From Letharia columbiana (Eukaryota > Ascomycota > Lecanoromycetes > Lecanorales > Parmeliaceae), in NCBI RefSeq assembly GCF_014066305.1, contig NW_023501133.1:24602-88601 (forward strand): a DNA stretch of 64,000 nt, in the 5' to 3' direction. The position numbers and the translations under genes are program-made. The notes beneath the pieces were generated by a model. That model was given only the letters and a program-made list of their open reading frames with translations, had not been told where the DNA came from and searched no databases. Position 1 is the stretch's first letter. Each line of letters begins with the position of its first letter. Positions 37,226 to 49,355 of the stretch are shown here, piece after piece.

Positions 37226-40200
37226 TCTTTAATTTAATATAGATTTTAGAATAAGAAGCCTCTTTTATTAAAGTAGTAGTATTTTTATAAATATATATCT
37301 ATATTTAAATTAATTTAAGAAGTTTTATTTTATAAATATAAAATATATAAAGTTATTAGATTAAGTATAATAGTTAAATCTTATTAATTAAGCGTAATAA
37401 ATAGAATAATAATTAGAATATCTTATTCTTAACTTAGAATAGTTTTTCTTTTATTTATTATATATTTTTTTTTATAAAAACTACGTCTAGACTTTAATAA
37501 TACTATATTATTATTTATAAACTTATATCTTATTATAATTATCTAAAAAGCTATATATCTTTTAATTATAAAGTAATTCTTTTTATATAAAATATATATA
37601 ATTAAGTCGCTAGATATTAGTTAGTAATTTTCTTTATTTATAATTATTAAAGAGTAAGTTATATTATTAAAATTACTCGCTAATTTTATCTTTATAATTT
37701 CTTAAAGTATTTATAATATAGAGATTTAAATTTAAAGCGAATTAATCGATTTTAAAGTTATATAAATTAAGATCTTCTTTATTATTTAAATAAATATAAT
37801 TTAAAAAATAATTAAATTTATTAATCTCTACTATTCGCGAATTTTCTTTAATATATAAACTTTTAAAGTCTAATTAGTAATAATATAATTAACATATATA
37901 ATTAATTTATTATTTAATTTAGATATATATAATTAATATAATTACATACTTTTCTTATTTATAATTATACTTTTTAAACTTTATATATAATCTTCTAATC
38001 TTTATCTTCGCGAAGTCTTATTTTTACTTTACTTTAATAATTTAAATAAATCTAAATTAATAATTAATAAATTATTAATAATTTTTTAAATTTTCATAAT
38101 TATCGAGTTAATAACTTTAATAAATAATAATATTATATATTAATAAATTATAATTAATATTATAATTAATTATTATATTAAGAGATATAGCGCTATTAGA
38201 TATATATTTACTTTATAAAAATAATATTATTAATTTAATTTAATTATAGAATATAAAGAAAATAATTTTATTTTTTTTAGATATAGATAGTATTATAATA
38301 AATAAGTATATTATAATATAAATATTATAATAATAAAAAGAATTTTTAAAAAAGAAGAGAGTAAATTAGAAAAGAATAATATTAAATATTTATTATTAAG
38401 CTAACTAATATTATATAATTAAAATCTTATTAAAATAAAATATTATTTAAAGATAGATTAAGTTTAAATATTAATTAGAAAGCTAATTAGAAAAAGAGAT
38501 TAATTCTTTTTTATTAATATATATCGTAGAGCTATATATAAGCGCTTCTTTCTATATTTTAAATATACTTTAAATATTTATAGCTATATATATATACCCT
38601 CTCTTATTTTTATATATTTTATATATTTCGATATTCTTTATATACGCGATATATCTATTAAAGATAATCTTATTAATTTAATTAATTTCTATTTAATCTT
38701 ATATTTATTAATTATAAGAAAAGCTCTTTATTTTAATATTATAACTTTATTAATTTATTATTCTTAGATATTAAGTCGCGTATAGCTTATAATTAATTTA
38801 TTTACTTTCTTCTCTTCTTCTATTATAAAGATAGAAGAAGATATTATTTCTTTTTCATCTTCGTCTATAATAACGAATTAATTATTATTTTTATAAGATT
38901 AAAGATATTAATTTAAAGATAATATCATTTAATTAAAAGCGAAGAATATAATATTTTAATATTTTAATATTTAAGTAAAAGATATTATAATATTATTTAA
39001 ATAAAAGAGAGTTATATTAATAAGAAAGATATTAATATTTAAAAATAATCTTAGCGCGATAAAAGATTTAATTTTTATATATAGAAGATTTAGATAATAA
39101 TTAATTTAGTTAATTAAATTATTAAAGCGTTTAAATTAAATTTTAATTCTATATTAATATCTAATAAAATAAATTTAATAATTTTAAAATATTAATATAC
39201 GCTTTTATTAATATAATTAGCGATTAGAATATTAATTAAATAAATATAATTTTTAATTTTAATAATTAAAATAATATAATAATAAATAAGTATTAATATT
39301 AAAGTAAATAAAGTATATATTATATTAAGTAGAAAAGCGTTAATAGCTAGACTAATTAGAGTTTTAAATTAATAAAATTAAATATTAATTCTATATTAAT
39401 ATTATTATATACTTTTAAATATATAATTATTAATTATAATATTAATTAGAAAGAATTAATTTTTAATTTAAAATATCAAAAATAATATAGATATATTATT
39501 AAAGCGATATAAGTTATTAAAGCGATATAAGTTTCTATTATAGCGAGAAGATAGAATTTATATATTAAATATTAATCTTATTTTATTTCTAATATTTTAT
39601 TTATTTATATATCTCTTTTAATTTCTCTTTAAATATCTTAATTTTAAGATATTAATAATATAGATCTTTATTTAGCGTAAACTTAACTTTCTTAATTAAT
39701 AATACTTAATATAAGATATTAATAAATATATTTTAATATAAAGATAATAATAAATCTTACTTTCTTTTTAATATTAATAATAAAAAATAATAAATATAAT
39801 AATAAATAAAGATAGTATAGATTATATAGAATTAGTTTAAATCTAATAGCGATTATTAATCTTATTTATTAAGAGCTTAGAAATTAGAAAATTCTTAGAA
39901 ATAAATATAATTTAATAAATATACGCTTATCGATTTCGAGAAGTTATATATTATTTATTATTATTATAATAAGATTCTAATTTATTTATTTATAGATTAT
40001 AAAATAAGCGATATAATAGTATATATTAAGTTTAAGAAATATATTAAGAAATCTAATTTAAGTAGTTTATAATAAACGAATCTAATTAATAATTATAAAA
40101 ATTAGATATATTTCTAAATTAGATAATATAAATTATTAATAAATAAAATAATAAATAGAATATCTAATTTACTATTTACTCTAGAAAAGATAATATTAAA

Positions 40201-42837
40201 ATTCTCTTATAATATTAGAAGATCAAAAGCTTATACGCGAAGACTTTTTAAAATAATTTTATCGCTAAATTATAAATATTAATATTTTATTTATAATTAT
40301 TAATAATTCTAAGATATTATAACTTTTATGCTATCTTAATCTTAATATATAATTAAAATTAATATTTATTATAAAGAATTAATTAATAAAAAAAGCTATA
40401 GAGCTAGAGATAAAATTATTAAAGAATTTATTAATTAATAATATTAAAGTCTCTTTAATTCTAAATTATTAATTATTTTATAATTATTAATTATTTATAA
40501 TAATTCTAATTTTTTTATTAATATTAATTAATAATAATATAAGATTTTTATAGACTTTAAATATATCGAAGATAAATATATTAATTAGAAACTTATAAGT
40601 ATTATTAATTTAATTCTTATAAAATATAAGATTTAATTTTATATATTTAAATTTATAATTAATAACGCTAATAATAATAATATACTCTCTTCAATAATTT
40701 AATTATTTATCTTTTTATTTTTATAATAAATAACTCGCTTAATATTAAAGAATTTAAGTTCTTAAATTATTTATAATATATTTTTTATATAATATATATT
40801 ATTTAATTAATCTTAAAAGAACTTCTAGATAATATTAAAGTTATTTTAATAAATAAAAAATTTTAAAAAAGCTAAAATAATAAAGAAGATAAGAATTAAG
40901 TTTAAATAAATATAATTAATCTATTAATAACTCTAATAAAAATATAATATTTCTTATTATTATTCTAATTATTATATTATTAATTATATTAAAATTTAAA
41001 AAATTATTATATATATTAATATTAGCGATTAATATAAAGAGATCTTTTTTATATTATAAACTAAATAACTTTAAGATAAAAATATTTTAATATTAGATAA
41101 ATATTAATTTTCTAAAAAAAAGTAATATTATTAGAAGACGCTCTTTTAAGCTCTTTTAGAAATATTAAGACTTATTAAAATTTAATTTATTAGATATTAA
41201 TTCGCGCTCTACTTCTTTATATTAATATTATATACTTTTTAAAAAATAGATTAACTATCTATTTAAGATTAAATAATAAAAAATAATTATAAATAAAAAT
41301 TATAATCTAGATATCTAAATAATTTTTAATTAATTTCTAATAGATTTAATATTTAATTTAGCTTATTAGATTTTTTTATAAATTTATAAAATTAATAAAT
41401 AGAGAAAAGAAGATTATAATTTATTATATCTTTAATATTTATAATTATCTATTTAATTATATAGATAAAAAGCTCGAAAAATTAAGAAGAAAGAGAGTTT
41501 CTTAAAAAAAAGAACTTTTTAAAGCTTTTAAGACGACTTATAAGAAATTAATTATCTATTATAATCGAATTTAATTAGATTTAAACTATCTATATAAATA
41601 AATTATACTTTTATATTTAAATTATAATAATATAAAATTAAAGAAATTAAATTAAAAGATTAATATTAAAAAGAAGTTATAGATAAAGATCTATTAAAAA
41701 GCGCTTAAAAAGATATTTTAAAATTATTAAAATATTAATATAAGTAGTTAATTATAAAGAGCTAAGCGAATAAATTAATTAAATAAAAATACGCTTAATT
41801 AAATAATAAAATTTAAGATTAAAAATTTAGATAATAAGAATAAATATAATTAGCTTTAGTAATATAGAAGAAATAATAAGTCTTCTAATTATTATTCTAA
41901 TTATAATCTTACTTCTAATCTTTATAAAGCTTCTTTTAATAATTTAGCGAATCTTTTAATTTTAAAATAATAAAAGAAATTAAAGTTTAAATATATTATA
42001 ATTACTTAAATAACTTATAATATTCTTTATTTTCTCGCGAAGGCTATTATATATAAGCGATATTTTTTAATAATTAAAAGATATTATAATACTTAAAAGT
42101 ATTATTTATTAGCGATATTTTATATTTTAATAATAATTCTTTATATAAAATATTAAGAAAATAAGTTTAAATAAGATTAAATTTAATTTTAAAGAAGATC
42201 TTAATATATCGAATTAGATTAAAAGAGCTAATAGTACTTTATATAAAAACTTAATTAATATTTATAATAATTATATTAGCGAAGATAATAAGCTTATAAA
42301 AAGTACTTCGATAAGTTTAATATTTATAAATTTATTAAGATATATTATTAATACTCTATAATATATAAAGAGATAATTAATAGATTTATAGTTAGAGAGA
42401 GTTAATAATAATAGATTTAATCTTAAAAAAGAGATTTAAAATAATTTAAAAAGCGAATTTATTTATAAATAGTTAATAAGTTTAATTAGATAGAGATAGA
42501 TTTAAGATATTTAAAAGAATTAAGATAGAGTAGAATAGAAGAGTAAATTAGAGTTTAAGAGAAGAATAAATATAAAGTTTATTAAGCTTATTTAACGCGT
42601 TAAGATAAATATATAAATAAAGATAATTATAGAATTTTATTCTTATAATATTTAAAGATTTAAAATTTAGAATAATTTTTTTATATTATAATTTTAAGAA
42701 GAAGAATAGAGACGCTTATAGTTCTAATTATTATTCTAATTATTAATATTAATAAAAAGATAAATAGCTATATTAAATTACTCTTTATATTCCCTCTCTC
42801 TTAATAAAGAAGAATAAATATATTCTATATATCTTAG
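37226..42837. other. AT-rich RIPed sequence, unassigned
   Basis: Several open-looking runs but none matching a family I know. Dispersed motif copies lie near 37,408, 41,883 and 42,722. 38.8 kb has a ctcttcttctatt pyrimidine run. Confidence 0.35.
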
Positions 42838-43054
42838 TCGAATTATTCTATAAATATAGAAATCTTAATAGAAATATTTTATATATATATTATTTTATAA
42901 TATAATCTTATAGATATATTATATCGTAAGAATATATCGCTAAGATCTCGAATTTATATTAGAAAAATAATATAATATTCGACTCTATTTATATTATATA
43001 CTTATACTTCTTAATATAGAAATCTTAATCGAAATATTTTATATATATATTATT
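42838..43054 (-). repeat. Right inverted repeat of the 20-kb unit, copy 1 and start of copy 2
   Basis: Reverse complement of the left repeat (gatatattatatcgtaagaa, tagaaatcttaat.gaaatat). A second copy starts at about 43,005 and is interrupted by the element at 43,055. Confidence 0.65.
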
Positions 43055-43481
43055 AGTATATAAAAAAGAATAAAATAGAGCTAAATTAGAAAATCTTAAA
43101 TTTATATATATAGTTAATTATTAATTCGTTAGATCTACGCTTTTTAATTAAATATCGCGAATAAATAAATTAACGTTCGTAACTATTAAAATCTCCGCTC
43201 TTACCTACCTTTCTTATTAAAAAAATAGATATATATTATTAATATATAGAATAACTTTTTTGTTTTCTATTAAAATTTGAGATTTTTTTTTAAATTTTAA
43301 AGCGCTATTTATACTTTTCGAATTTTTAAGAATTATAAACTTTAGTCTTATAATTATTAAAGCGTAAGAAATTCAAATATCGCTTATTAAAGTTCGCTTT
43401 ATTAAAGATCGCTTATCTACTTACTCGATAGTTCTAATTAAAAAAAATAACTATAAATTTAATTTATAGATCTTTACTCGT
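43055..43481 (+). mobile_element. Short-form helentron-like repeat inserted in the right inverted repeat
   Basis: 5' end agtatataaaaaagaataaa and 3' end aatttatagatctttactcg. Both flanks continue the duplicated inverted repeat (tatatatattatt before, ttctataatataatatt after), as in the uninterrupted copy at about 42,868-42,900. Confidence 0.75.
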
Positions 43482-43665
43482 TCTATAATATAATATTATA
43501 GATATATTATATCGTAATATATATTATTAAGATTCTATATTTATATTAAAAAAAAGATATAATATTTAACTCTATTTATATTATACTCGAATATAATATA
43601 ATATTACTTAATATAAAATATTTTATAAGATATATTATATTTTTTCGACTAGTAGAAATAGCTAA
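43482..43665 (-). repeat. Right inverted repeat, remainder of copy 2
   Basis: Continues tataatattatagatatattatatcg and the tctatttatattata block, then decays at about 43,660. Taken with 43,005-43,054 it restores a second right-hand repeat. Confidence 0.6.
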
Positions 43666-43855
43666 TAGAGCTAGTTATATACTCTATATTATTAATTTTA
43701 AAATAGATAAAAAACTAGCTAATAGAGCTAGTTATATACTTTATATTATTAATCTTAAAATTAATAGAGAAATAATCGATAGAGCTAGTTATAGACTTTA
43801 TACTATTAATTTTAAAATATATAGAGAAATAATTAATAGAGCTAGTTATAATTTC
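43664..43855 (+). repeat. ~62-bp tandem repeat, about 3-4 units
   Basis: Recurring agctaatagagctagttata, then (c)ttatattattaat, then ttaaaat...aga(g)aaata. It lies just outside the 20-kb unit. Confidence 0.8.
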
Positions 43856-44056
43856 TTTCTTAAGAAGTAAATTAGAATTTTTATTTAAAAATTATTAATT
43901 ATACGTTACGTAATAAGACGAAGTAAGATAAGTTTTTAGATACTTAATAGTATTAAGTATCTAAAAAGTTAATACTACTTCGCTCTAAGATAGAGTTTTA
44001 ATGAAATAGAATTAAATCGAGATAGAATTTTCTATCGAGGTAATAAAGATACTTTA

Positions 44057-44180
44057 TTATTCTCGCTAAGTCTATTAATTAGATTAGCTTTAAACTATTA
44101 CTCTCGCTAAGTCTATTAATTAAATTAGCTTTAAACTATTACTCTCGCTAAATCTATTAAATAGATTAGCTTAAGACTAT
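44057..44180 (+). repeat. ~51-bp tandem repeat, three units
   Basis: tctcgctaagtctattaatt followed by (a/g)attagctttaaactatta, three times with small changes. Confidence 0.85.
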
Positions 44181-45222
44181 TATCTCTATAACGACTTTAA
44201 ATATAAAGTTATTATTCTCATAATAAATTCTAAATATATCTTTCTAAGTATTTTTTTAAGTATTTATATCTAGTATTTACGTAATATTAAAATTTAAAAG
44301 AATTAATTAGAGATACTTAAGATCTATTAAGAATTTTTCGATTAAAAGAGATTATAAAGATATATCGAATTATGAAGAAGAATATCGCTAGAAAAAAAAT
44401 TATAATACTTACGTAGATAAATAAATTATAAGAAGATTAGAATATTAATTCTCTATTTTTAATAATAATTTAAAAGAGATATAACGTAGAAAGTTTAATA
44501 GAAATTTATTTTAATAATTTTAAAAGAAATAGAAAGTCGAGTAGACTAACGTATAATATAAATAAATTGAGTTTAAAGTTTATATAATTAGAGAACTTTT
44601 CTCTACTCTTTATTTTAATATATAAGAATAAAATCTAACTTTTAGATAAAAAATAATAGTATATATAGTCGAGTTATATACGTTTATTTTATCTATACTT
44701 TATCTTATTTATTACTTATTAATGCGATTAACTTTCTCTTAATCTTATTTAAAGTTTAATTTATTTATCTTATATTAACCCTCCCTTTTTACTTTATATT
44801 ACTTCTTCTTCTTCTTAACTTCTTCTTAAAACCTTTTCTTCTTTACTTTCGCGATTATTATATTTTCTTTTACTTTCTTCTCTTTTTTTAATATCTCGAT
44901 ATCTCTTTTAATCTTAATTACTTCTACTCTACGCTAATCTTTAATTAAACTTTTAAACTATACGATAATAAAATTAGTTGAGAATTTTCGCTTAATTAAA
45001 GACGAGATTATAAAACTATTATTATTATTAGAAAATACGCTAAATCGTATTTTCTATATATTAAATATTATAATAAATATTATAGAACTATTAACTTAGA
45101 GTATCTTAATAATAAATCTTCGTTAGAATACTAATCTTCTATCTATCTTCTTATTATACGCGTTTATTCTTTAGCGTTAAATTAATTTTATAAAAAATCG
45201 CGATATTTTATTAGTTAGTTAC
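44181..45222. other. AT-rich RIPed sequence, unassigned
   Basis: The minus strand at 44.75-45.15 kb reads as a Lys/Arg-rich helical protein tail when RIP stops are ignored, reminiscent of transposase C-termini, but no diagnostic motif is left. Confidence 0.35.
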
Positions 45223-46123
45223 AAGTAAAGGCCTATGAATTAAATTTATAAAGTTGGAATTTTCTAAGTTAAATCGAATTTTAGCTCTAGCCCTAAGTCA
45301 AATCGAACTCTAATCGCTTGCTATGCGTTTTTAACCTACTTTTACTACTATAAAATTAATTTAATCTATATAATATATAGATATATATATATGAAGAGAG
45401 GCGCGCTAAGGCCTAATTAGAAAGATGTAATAATTATTTATAAAAAATAGAGAAAGGCTATATTCTTATAGTAAGAAGTATTAAAATATCGAAAAGAAAT
45501 AGAGATAACGTATTAATTAGTAATATAAATTTCATAATATCTTCTATCGTAGTGAAATTTTTCGAATAATAAAATGGCTATAGATATTGGGCGATTTTAA
45601 TTCATTTAAATATATATCGTTTCGGAGTAATAATTTAATATAAAATCGTAGAGAGTATATAATATAAGATCTTAAAGAGCTATCTTAACGATAATAGTCT
45701 TATTACTACTTAATTTCTCCGTAATATTCTCTATAGTATTCTTCGCAGTGTTCTTTATATTTATCTATTATAGTTTCTTCTTTTACTTCTTAATATAGTA
45801 GAGATAATAAATTAAATTATAGTGATTTTCTTCGCTTACTAAGTAATAATCAGTATATATAAAAGAATAAGGTAGGGCTGAACTAGAAAACCTTGAATTT
45901 GTATGTGCAGCCAATCATAAATTCGTCAGGTCTACGCTTTTTGGTTAGACACCGCGGGTAAATAAATTAGCGTCCGCAACCATCAAAAATCTATGTGCAG
46001 AATTCTTACACTCTGAAATAACCAGCTCTCTACGGATGCTATTTCTTCATAATTTCGTAACTTATAGAGCTCAGTTTGCGCTTTCTAACGCTGTAAAAAT
46101 TATGAAGTTTTGCCTACTATTGG

Positions 46124-46668
46124 TGGGTTAAACTGACATTCAAATATCGTAGTCACACCAAATGCGTCCGGGACGGGATCGGATAATAATCCTTCCACCT
46201 GTTTGTGTAACCATTATTCCTCTACCACTCTACCAATTCTACCAATTCCACCAATATGAATACATTCACCCTCTCTACCCCTCGCTCTCATATTGCCAGG
46301 TCTATAAGGCACGTACACCCCTGTTGCCCGCCTCTTAGAGCCCTTACTGACGCCCCCAGGCCACCCCTCGGCGAATCCGCTACTGCTGGCAATCGAGGCC
46401 GCAAGCGAGCCCAACAGCTACCTACTACTGCTCATAAACGCGTTGGAAAGCCCTCAAAAAGAGCCCGAACGGATACGTCCTCCCCTATATACTCCTTCTA
46501 AGCCAGCGGTAGGTGGGTTAAACTGATATTTAAATATTGTAGTTACACCAAACGCGTCCGGGATCGGATAATAATCCTTCCACCTATTTGTGTAACCATT
46601 CTTCTTCCACCATTCTACCAATTCTACCAATTCCACCAATATGAATATATTTACCCTCGGTACCCTCG
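46124..46668 (+). repeat. ~155-bp direct duplication within the young element
   Basis: 46,124-46,282 (ggtgggttaaactgacattc to the ATG and beyond) recurs at 46,513-46,668 with a few changes, about 389 bp downstream. It carries the atccttccacct and ctaccaattccaccaatatg segments. Confidence 0.85.
46256..46501 (+). CDS. Short ORF, 81 aa, basic, inside the young element
   Basis: ATG within ccaccaatATGaata; the product is Pro/Ser/Arg-rich with a basic half (GNRGRKRAQQLPTTAHKRV). I recognise no domain. Its RIPed counterpart can be followed in older copies (about 9,530-9,740), so it is an ancestral part of the family. It may be the truncated N-terminus of a gene captured or once encoded by the family. 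The downstream minisatellite can be read as a Glu/Gln-rich continuation, but stops separate them. Expression is doubtful. Confidence 0.3.
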   Translation: MNTFTLSTPRSHIARSIRHVHPCCPPLRALTDAPRPPLGESATAGNRGRKRAQQLPTTAHKRVGKPSKRARTDTSSPIYSF

Positions 46669-46681
46669 CACTCAGTTAAAT

Positions 46682-47870
46682 AAGAGGAGGATCTACAACA
46701 GGCGAATGCGGAGAACACTACGGAGAAACCAAGCGGCAACAAGGCCCCCAGCACCAAGAACACGGCTCAGCTCTCCAAGATCCCACGTCATATGCTCTCC
46801 ACGGTTCCACATCAAATCATCACTCAGCAAGCGGAGAACACCACTGCAACTTAGCCTGTCATCCCCACTACATTAAGAAGTAAGAGGAGGAACTACAACA
46901 GGCAAATGCGGAGAACACTGCGGAGAACACTATGGAGAATACTGCGGAGAAACCAAGCGACAACAAGGCCACCATCGTCAAGAACACGGCTCAGCTCTCC
47001 AAGATCCCACGTCATATCAGTTATCCACTCAGTCAGCCACTCAGCTAGCCACTCAGTCTGATACTCTACAAGAGGAGGAGCAAGAGGAGGAACTACAACA
47101 GGCAAATGCGGAGAACACTGCGGAGAAATCAAGCGGCAACAAGGCCACCATCGTCAAGAACACGGCTCAGCTCTCCAAGATCCCACGTTATATCAGTCAT
47201 CCACTCAGTCAGCCACTCAGCTAGCCACTCAGTCTGATACTCTACAAGAGAAGGAGCAAGAGGAGGAACTACAACAGGCAAATGCGGAGAACACTGCGGA
47301 GAAACCAAGCGGCAACAAGGCCACCATCGTCAAGAACACGGCTCAGCTCTCCAAGATCCCACGTCATATGCTCTCCACGGTTCCACATCAAATCATCACT
47401 CAGCAAGCGGAGAACACCACTGCAACTTAGCCTGTCATCCCCACTACATTAAGAAGTAAGAGGAGGAACTACAACAGGCAAATGCGGAGAACACTGCGGA
47501 GAACACTATGGAGAACACTACGGAGAAACCAAGCGGCAATAAGGCCCTCAGCACCAAGAACACGGCTCAGCTCTCCAAGATCCCACGTCATATGCTCTCC
47601 ACGGTTCCACATCAAATCATTACTCAGCAAGCGGAGAACACCACTGCAACTTAGTCTGTTATCCCCACTACATTAAGGAGTAAGAGGAGGAACTACAACA
47701 GGCAAATGCGGAGAACACTGCGGAGAACACTATGGAGAACACTGCGGAGAAACCAAGCGGCAACAAGGCCACCATCGTCAAGAACACGGCTCAGCTCTCC
47801 AAGATCCCACCTCATATGCTCTCCACGGTTCCACATCAAATCATCACTCCGGAACGATGCATATTTGGAC
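46682..47870 (+). repeat. Intact minisatellite array, six units of ~178-230 bp
   Basis: Units begin at aagaggagga(a/t)ctacaaca near 46,682, 46,880, 47,084, 47,262, 47,457 and 47,687. Each holds aatgcggagaacact (itself a 12-bp repeat), aagcggcaacaaggcc, ggctcagctctccaagatcc and one of two alternative tails (catatgctctccacggttcc or the atc(c)actcagtcagccact type). One frame reads EEELQQANAENTAEK and KNTAQLSKIPR, so the array looks derived from coding sequence. Confidence 0.9.
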
Positions 47871-48219
47871 GAATTGAAACCGTCCGATGTCTACAGCTAT
47901 TTCATTATTCGAAAAATTTCACTGCGGTAGGAGATATTGTGGGATTCACACCACTAATTGGCACGTTGTCTCCATTTCTTTCCGGTATTTCGATACTTCT
48001 TGCCATAAGGACATAGCCTTTCTCTGTTTTTTGTAGGCAATTATTATACCTTCCTAATTAGGCCTTAGCGCGCCTCTCTCCGCATATATGTACCTGTATA
48101 GTGTATACTACATAGAATTTTGTAGTGATAGAAGTAGGTTAAAAACGCACAGCAAGCGATCAGAGTTCGATTTGACTTAGGGCTAGGGCTAAAATTCGAT
48201 TTGACTTAGAAAAATCCAA

Positions 48220-48252
48220 CTCCATGAATTTAATTCATGGGCCTTTACTTGT
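48220..48252 (+). other. 3' terminal hairpin of the helentron-like family
   Basis: CCATGAATTTAATTCATGG is a near-perfect palindrome followed by GCCTTTACTTG at the element end. It is conserved, in RIPed form, at the 3' end of every family copy in the window, which points to a functional terminator-type structure. Confidence 0.65.
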
Positions 48253-49200
48253 TTGATATAAAATCGTAAAGAGTATATAATGTGGAATCTTAGAGAGCTA
48301 AGTCGTATTCTTAATATTAAGAGCTTTATTATTACTTAATTTCTCTATAGTATTCTCCGCATTTATCTATTATAGTTTCTTTTCTTACTTCTTCTCTTAT
48401 AGAGTATTAGATTAAGTAATTAACTAAGTAGTTAACTAAGTAAATAACTAATATAATATAAGATCTTAAAGAGCTAAGTCGTATTCTTAATATCGAGGGT
48501 TTTATTATCGCTTAGTTTCTCCGTAGTATTCTCTATAGTATTCTCTATAGTATTCTCCGCATTTATTTATTATAGTTTCTTCTCTTACTTCTTAATATAG
48601 TAGGGATAATAGATTAAGTTATAGTAATATTCTTCGCTTATTAAGTAATAATTTAATATAGAACGATTAAGTTATAGTAATATTCTCCGCTTACTAAGTA
48701 ATAATTTAATATAGAATTATAAAGAGTATATAACGTCGAATCTTTTAATATAGTAAGGATAATAGACTAACTTATAGTAATATTCTTCGCTTACTAAATA
48801 ATAATTTAATATAAAATTATAAAGAGTATATAACGTGGGATCTTAGAGAGCTAAGTCTATTCTTAATATTAGAAGTCTTATTATCGCTTAATTTCTTCGT
48901 AGTATTCTTTATATTTATTTATTATAGTAACTTCTCTTATACTAGCTAAGTGGATTAATATAAAATTATAAAGAGTAGATCTATTATATTACTACTGCTA
49001 ATAACTATCTTAATAATATTCTTCGTAGTATTCTTTATATTTATCTACTATATTAACTTCTCTTATACTAGCTAAGTAAATTAATATAAGATCGTAGAGA
49101 GTAGATCTATTATATTACTACTGCTAATAACTATCTTAATAATATTCTCCATAGTATTCTCCGTATTCGTCTATTATAGATTCTTCTCTTATTTAACTAA
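48253..49200 (-). repeat. RIPed minisatellite of the host copy
   Basis: Inverted units (cttattaagtaataatttaa, agagagctaagtcgtattct, atttctctatagtattctcc) continue those at 45,605-45,850 across the insertion. Confidence 0.8.
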
Positions 49201-49355
49201 CTACGAGGGTATCGAGAGTAAATATATTTACATTAATAAAATTAATAGAATTAATAGAATAATGAAAGAAGAATAATTATATAAATAGATGAAAGAATTA
49301 TTATTCGATCTCGAACGCGTTTAATATAACTATAATATTTAAATATTAATTTAAT

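Larger units (their letters stand above)
23100..43665. mobile_element. ~20.5-kb inverted-repeat-bounded AT-rich unit, family unknown
   Basis: Left end 23,180-23,300 matches in inverse orientation 42,838-42,965, including the palindrome-like gatataatatatctataa and ataatatatatataaaata blocks and a shared ttaagatttctatattta edge. On the right the repeat is duplicated, with a second copy at about 43,005-43,054 plus 43,482-43,600 split by an insertion. Composition between the ends is visibly lower in G+C than in the blocks on either side. No protein family could be read. A large TIR transposon (Maverick/Polinton-sized, or other) is one explanation; a RIPed composite of nested elements is another. 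Confidence 0.45.
45851..48252 (+). mobile_element. Un-RIPed long-form helentron-like element (youngest copy)
   Basis: It runs from CAGTATATATAAAAGAATAA to ...GGGCCTTTACTTG(T). Composition is normal, with CpA/TpG intact, in sharp contrast to both flanks. Parts in order are a 5' block, a short ORF, a tandem duplication, six minisatellite units, the subterminal block and a 3' hairpin with a short tail. There is no transposase, so it must be mobilised in trans if it is mobile. A canonical Helitron CTRR end is absent. T|T insertion, lack of duplication, a 3' hairpin and an internal minisatellite are features described for helentron-type rolling-circle elements; the class assignment is my inference. 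Confidence 0.75.

Noticed and set aside
23100..43665. Integrated large DNA virus or mitochondrial DNA insert
   Set aside because: AT-richness alone is explained by RIP (CpA/TpG loss), and no viral or mitochondrial gene could be read.
46893..47132. ORFs within the minisatellite (also 47,482-47,676, 47,706-47,930, 47,732-48,016, and 46,214-46,639 minus)
   Set aside because: They are by-products of GC-rich tandem units read in several frames. They differ between units and have no start context or domain.
48230..48252. Canonical Helitron 3' end
   Set aside because: The terminal tetranucleotide is not CTRR and the 5' end is not a clear TC. Only a helentron-like assignment is kept, as inference.
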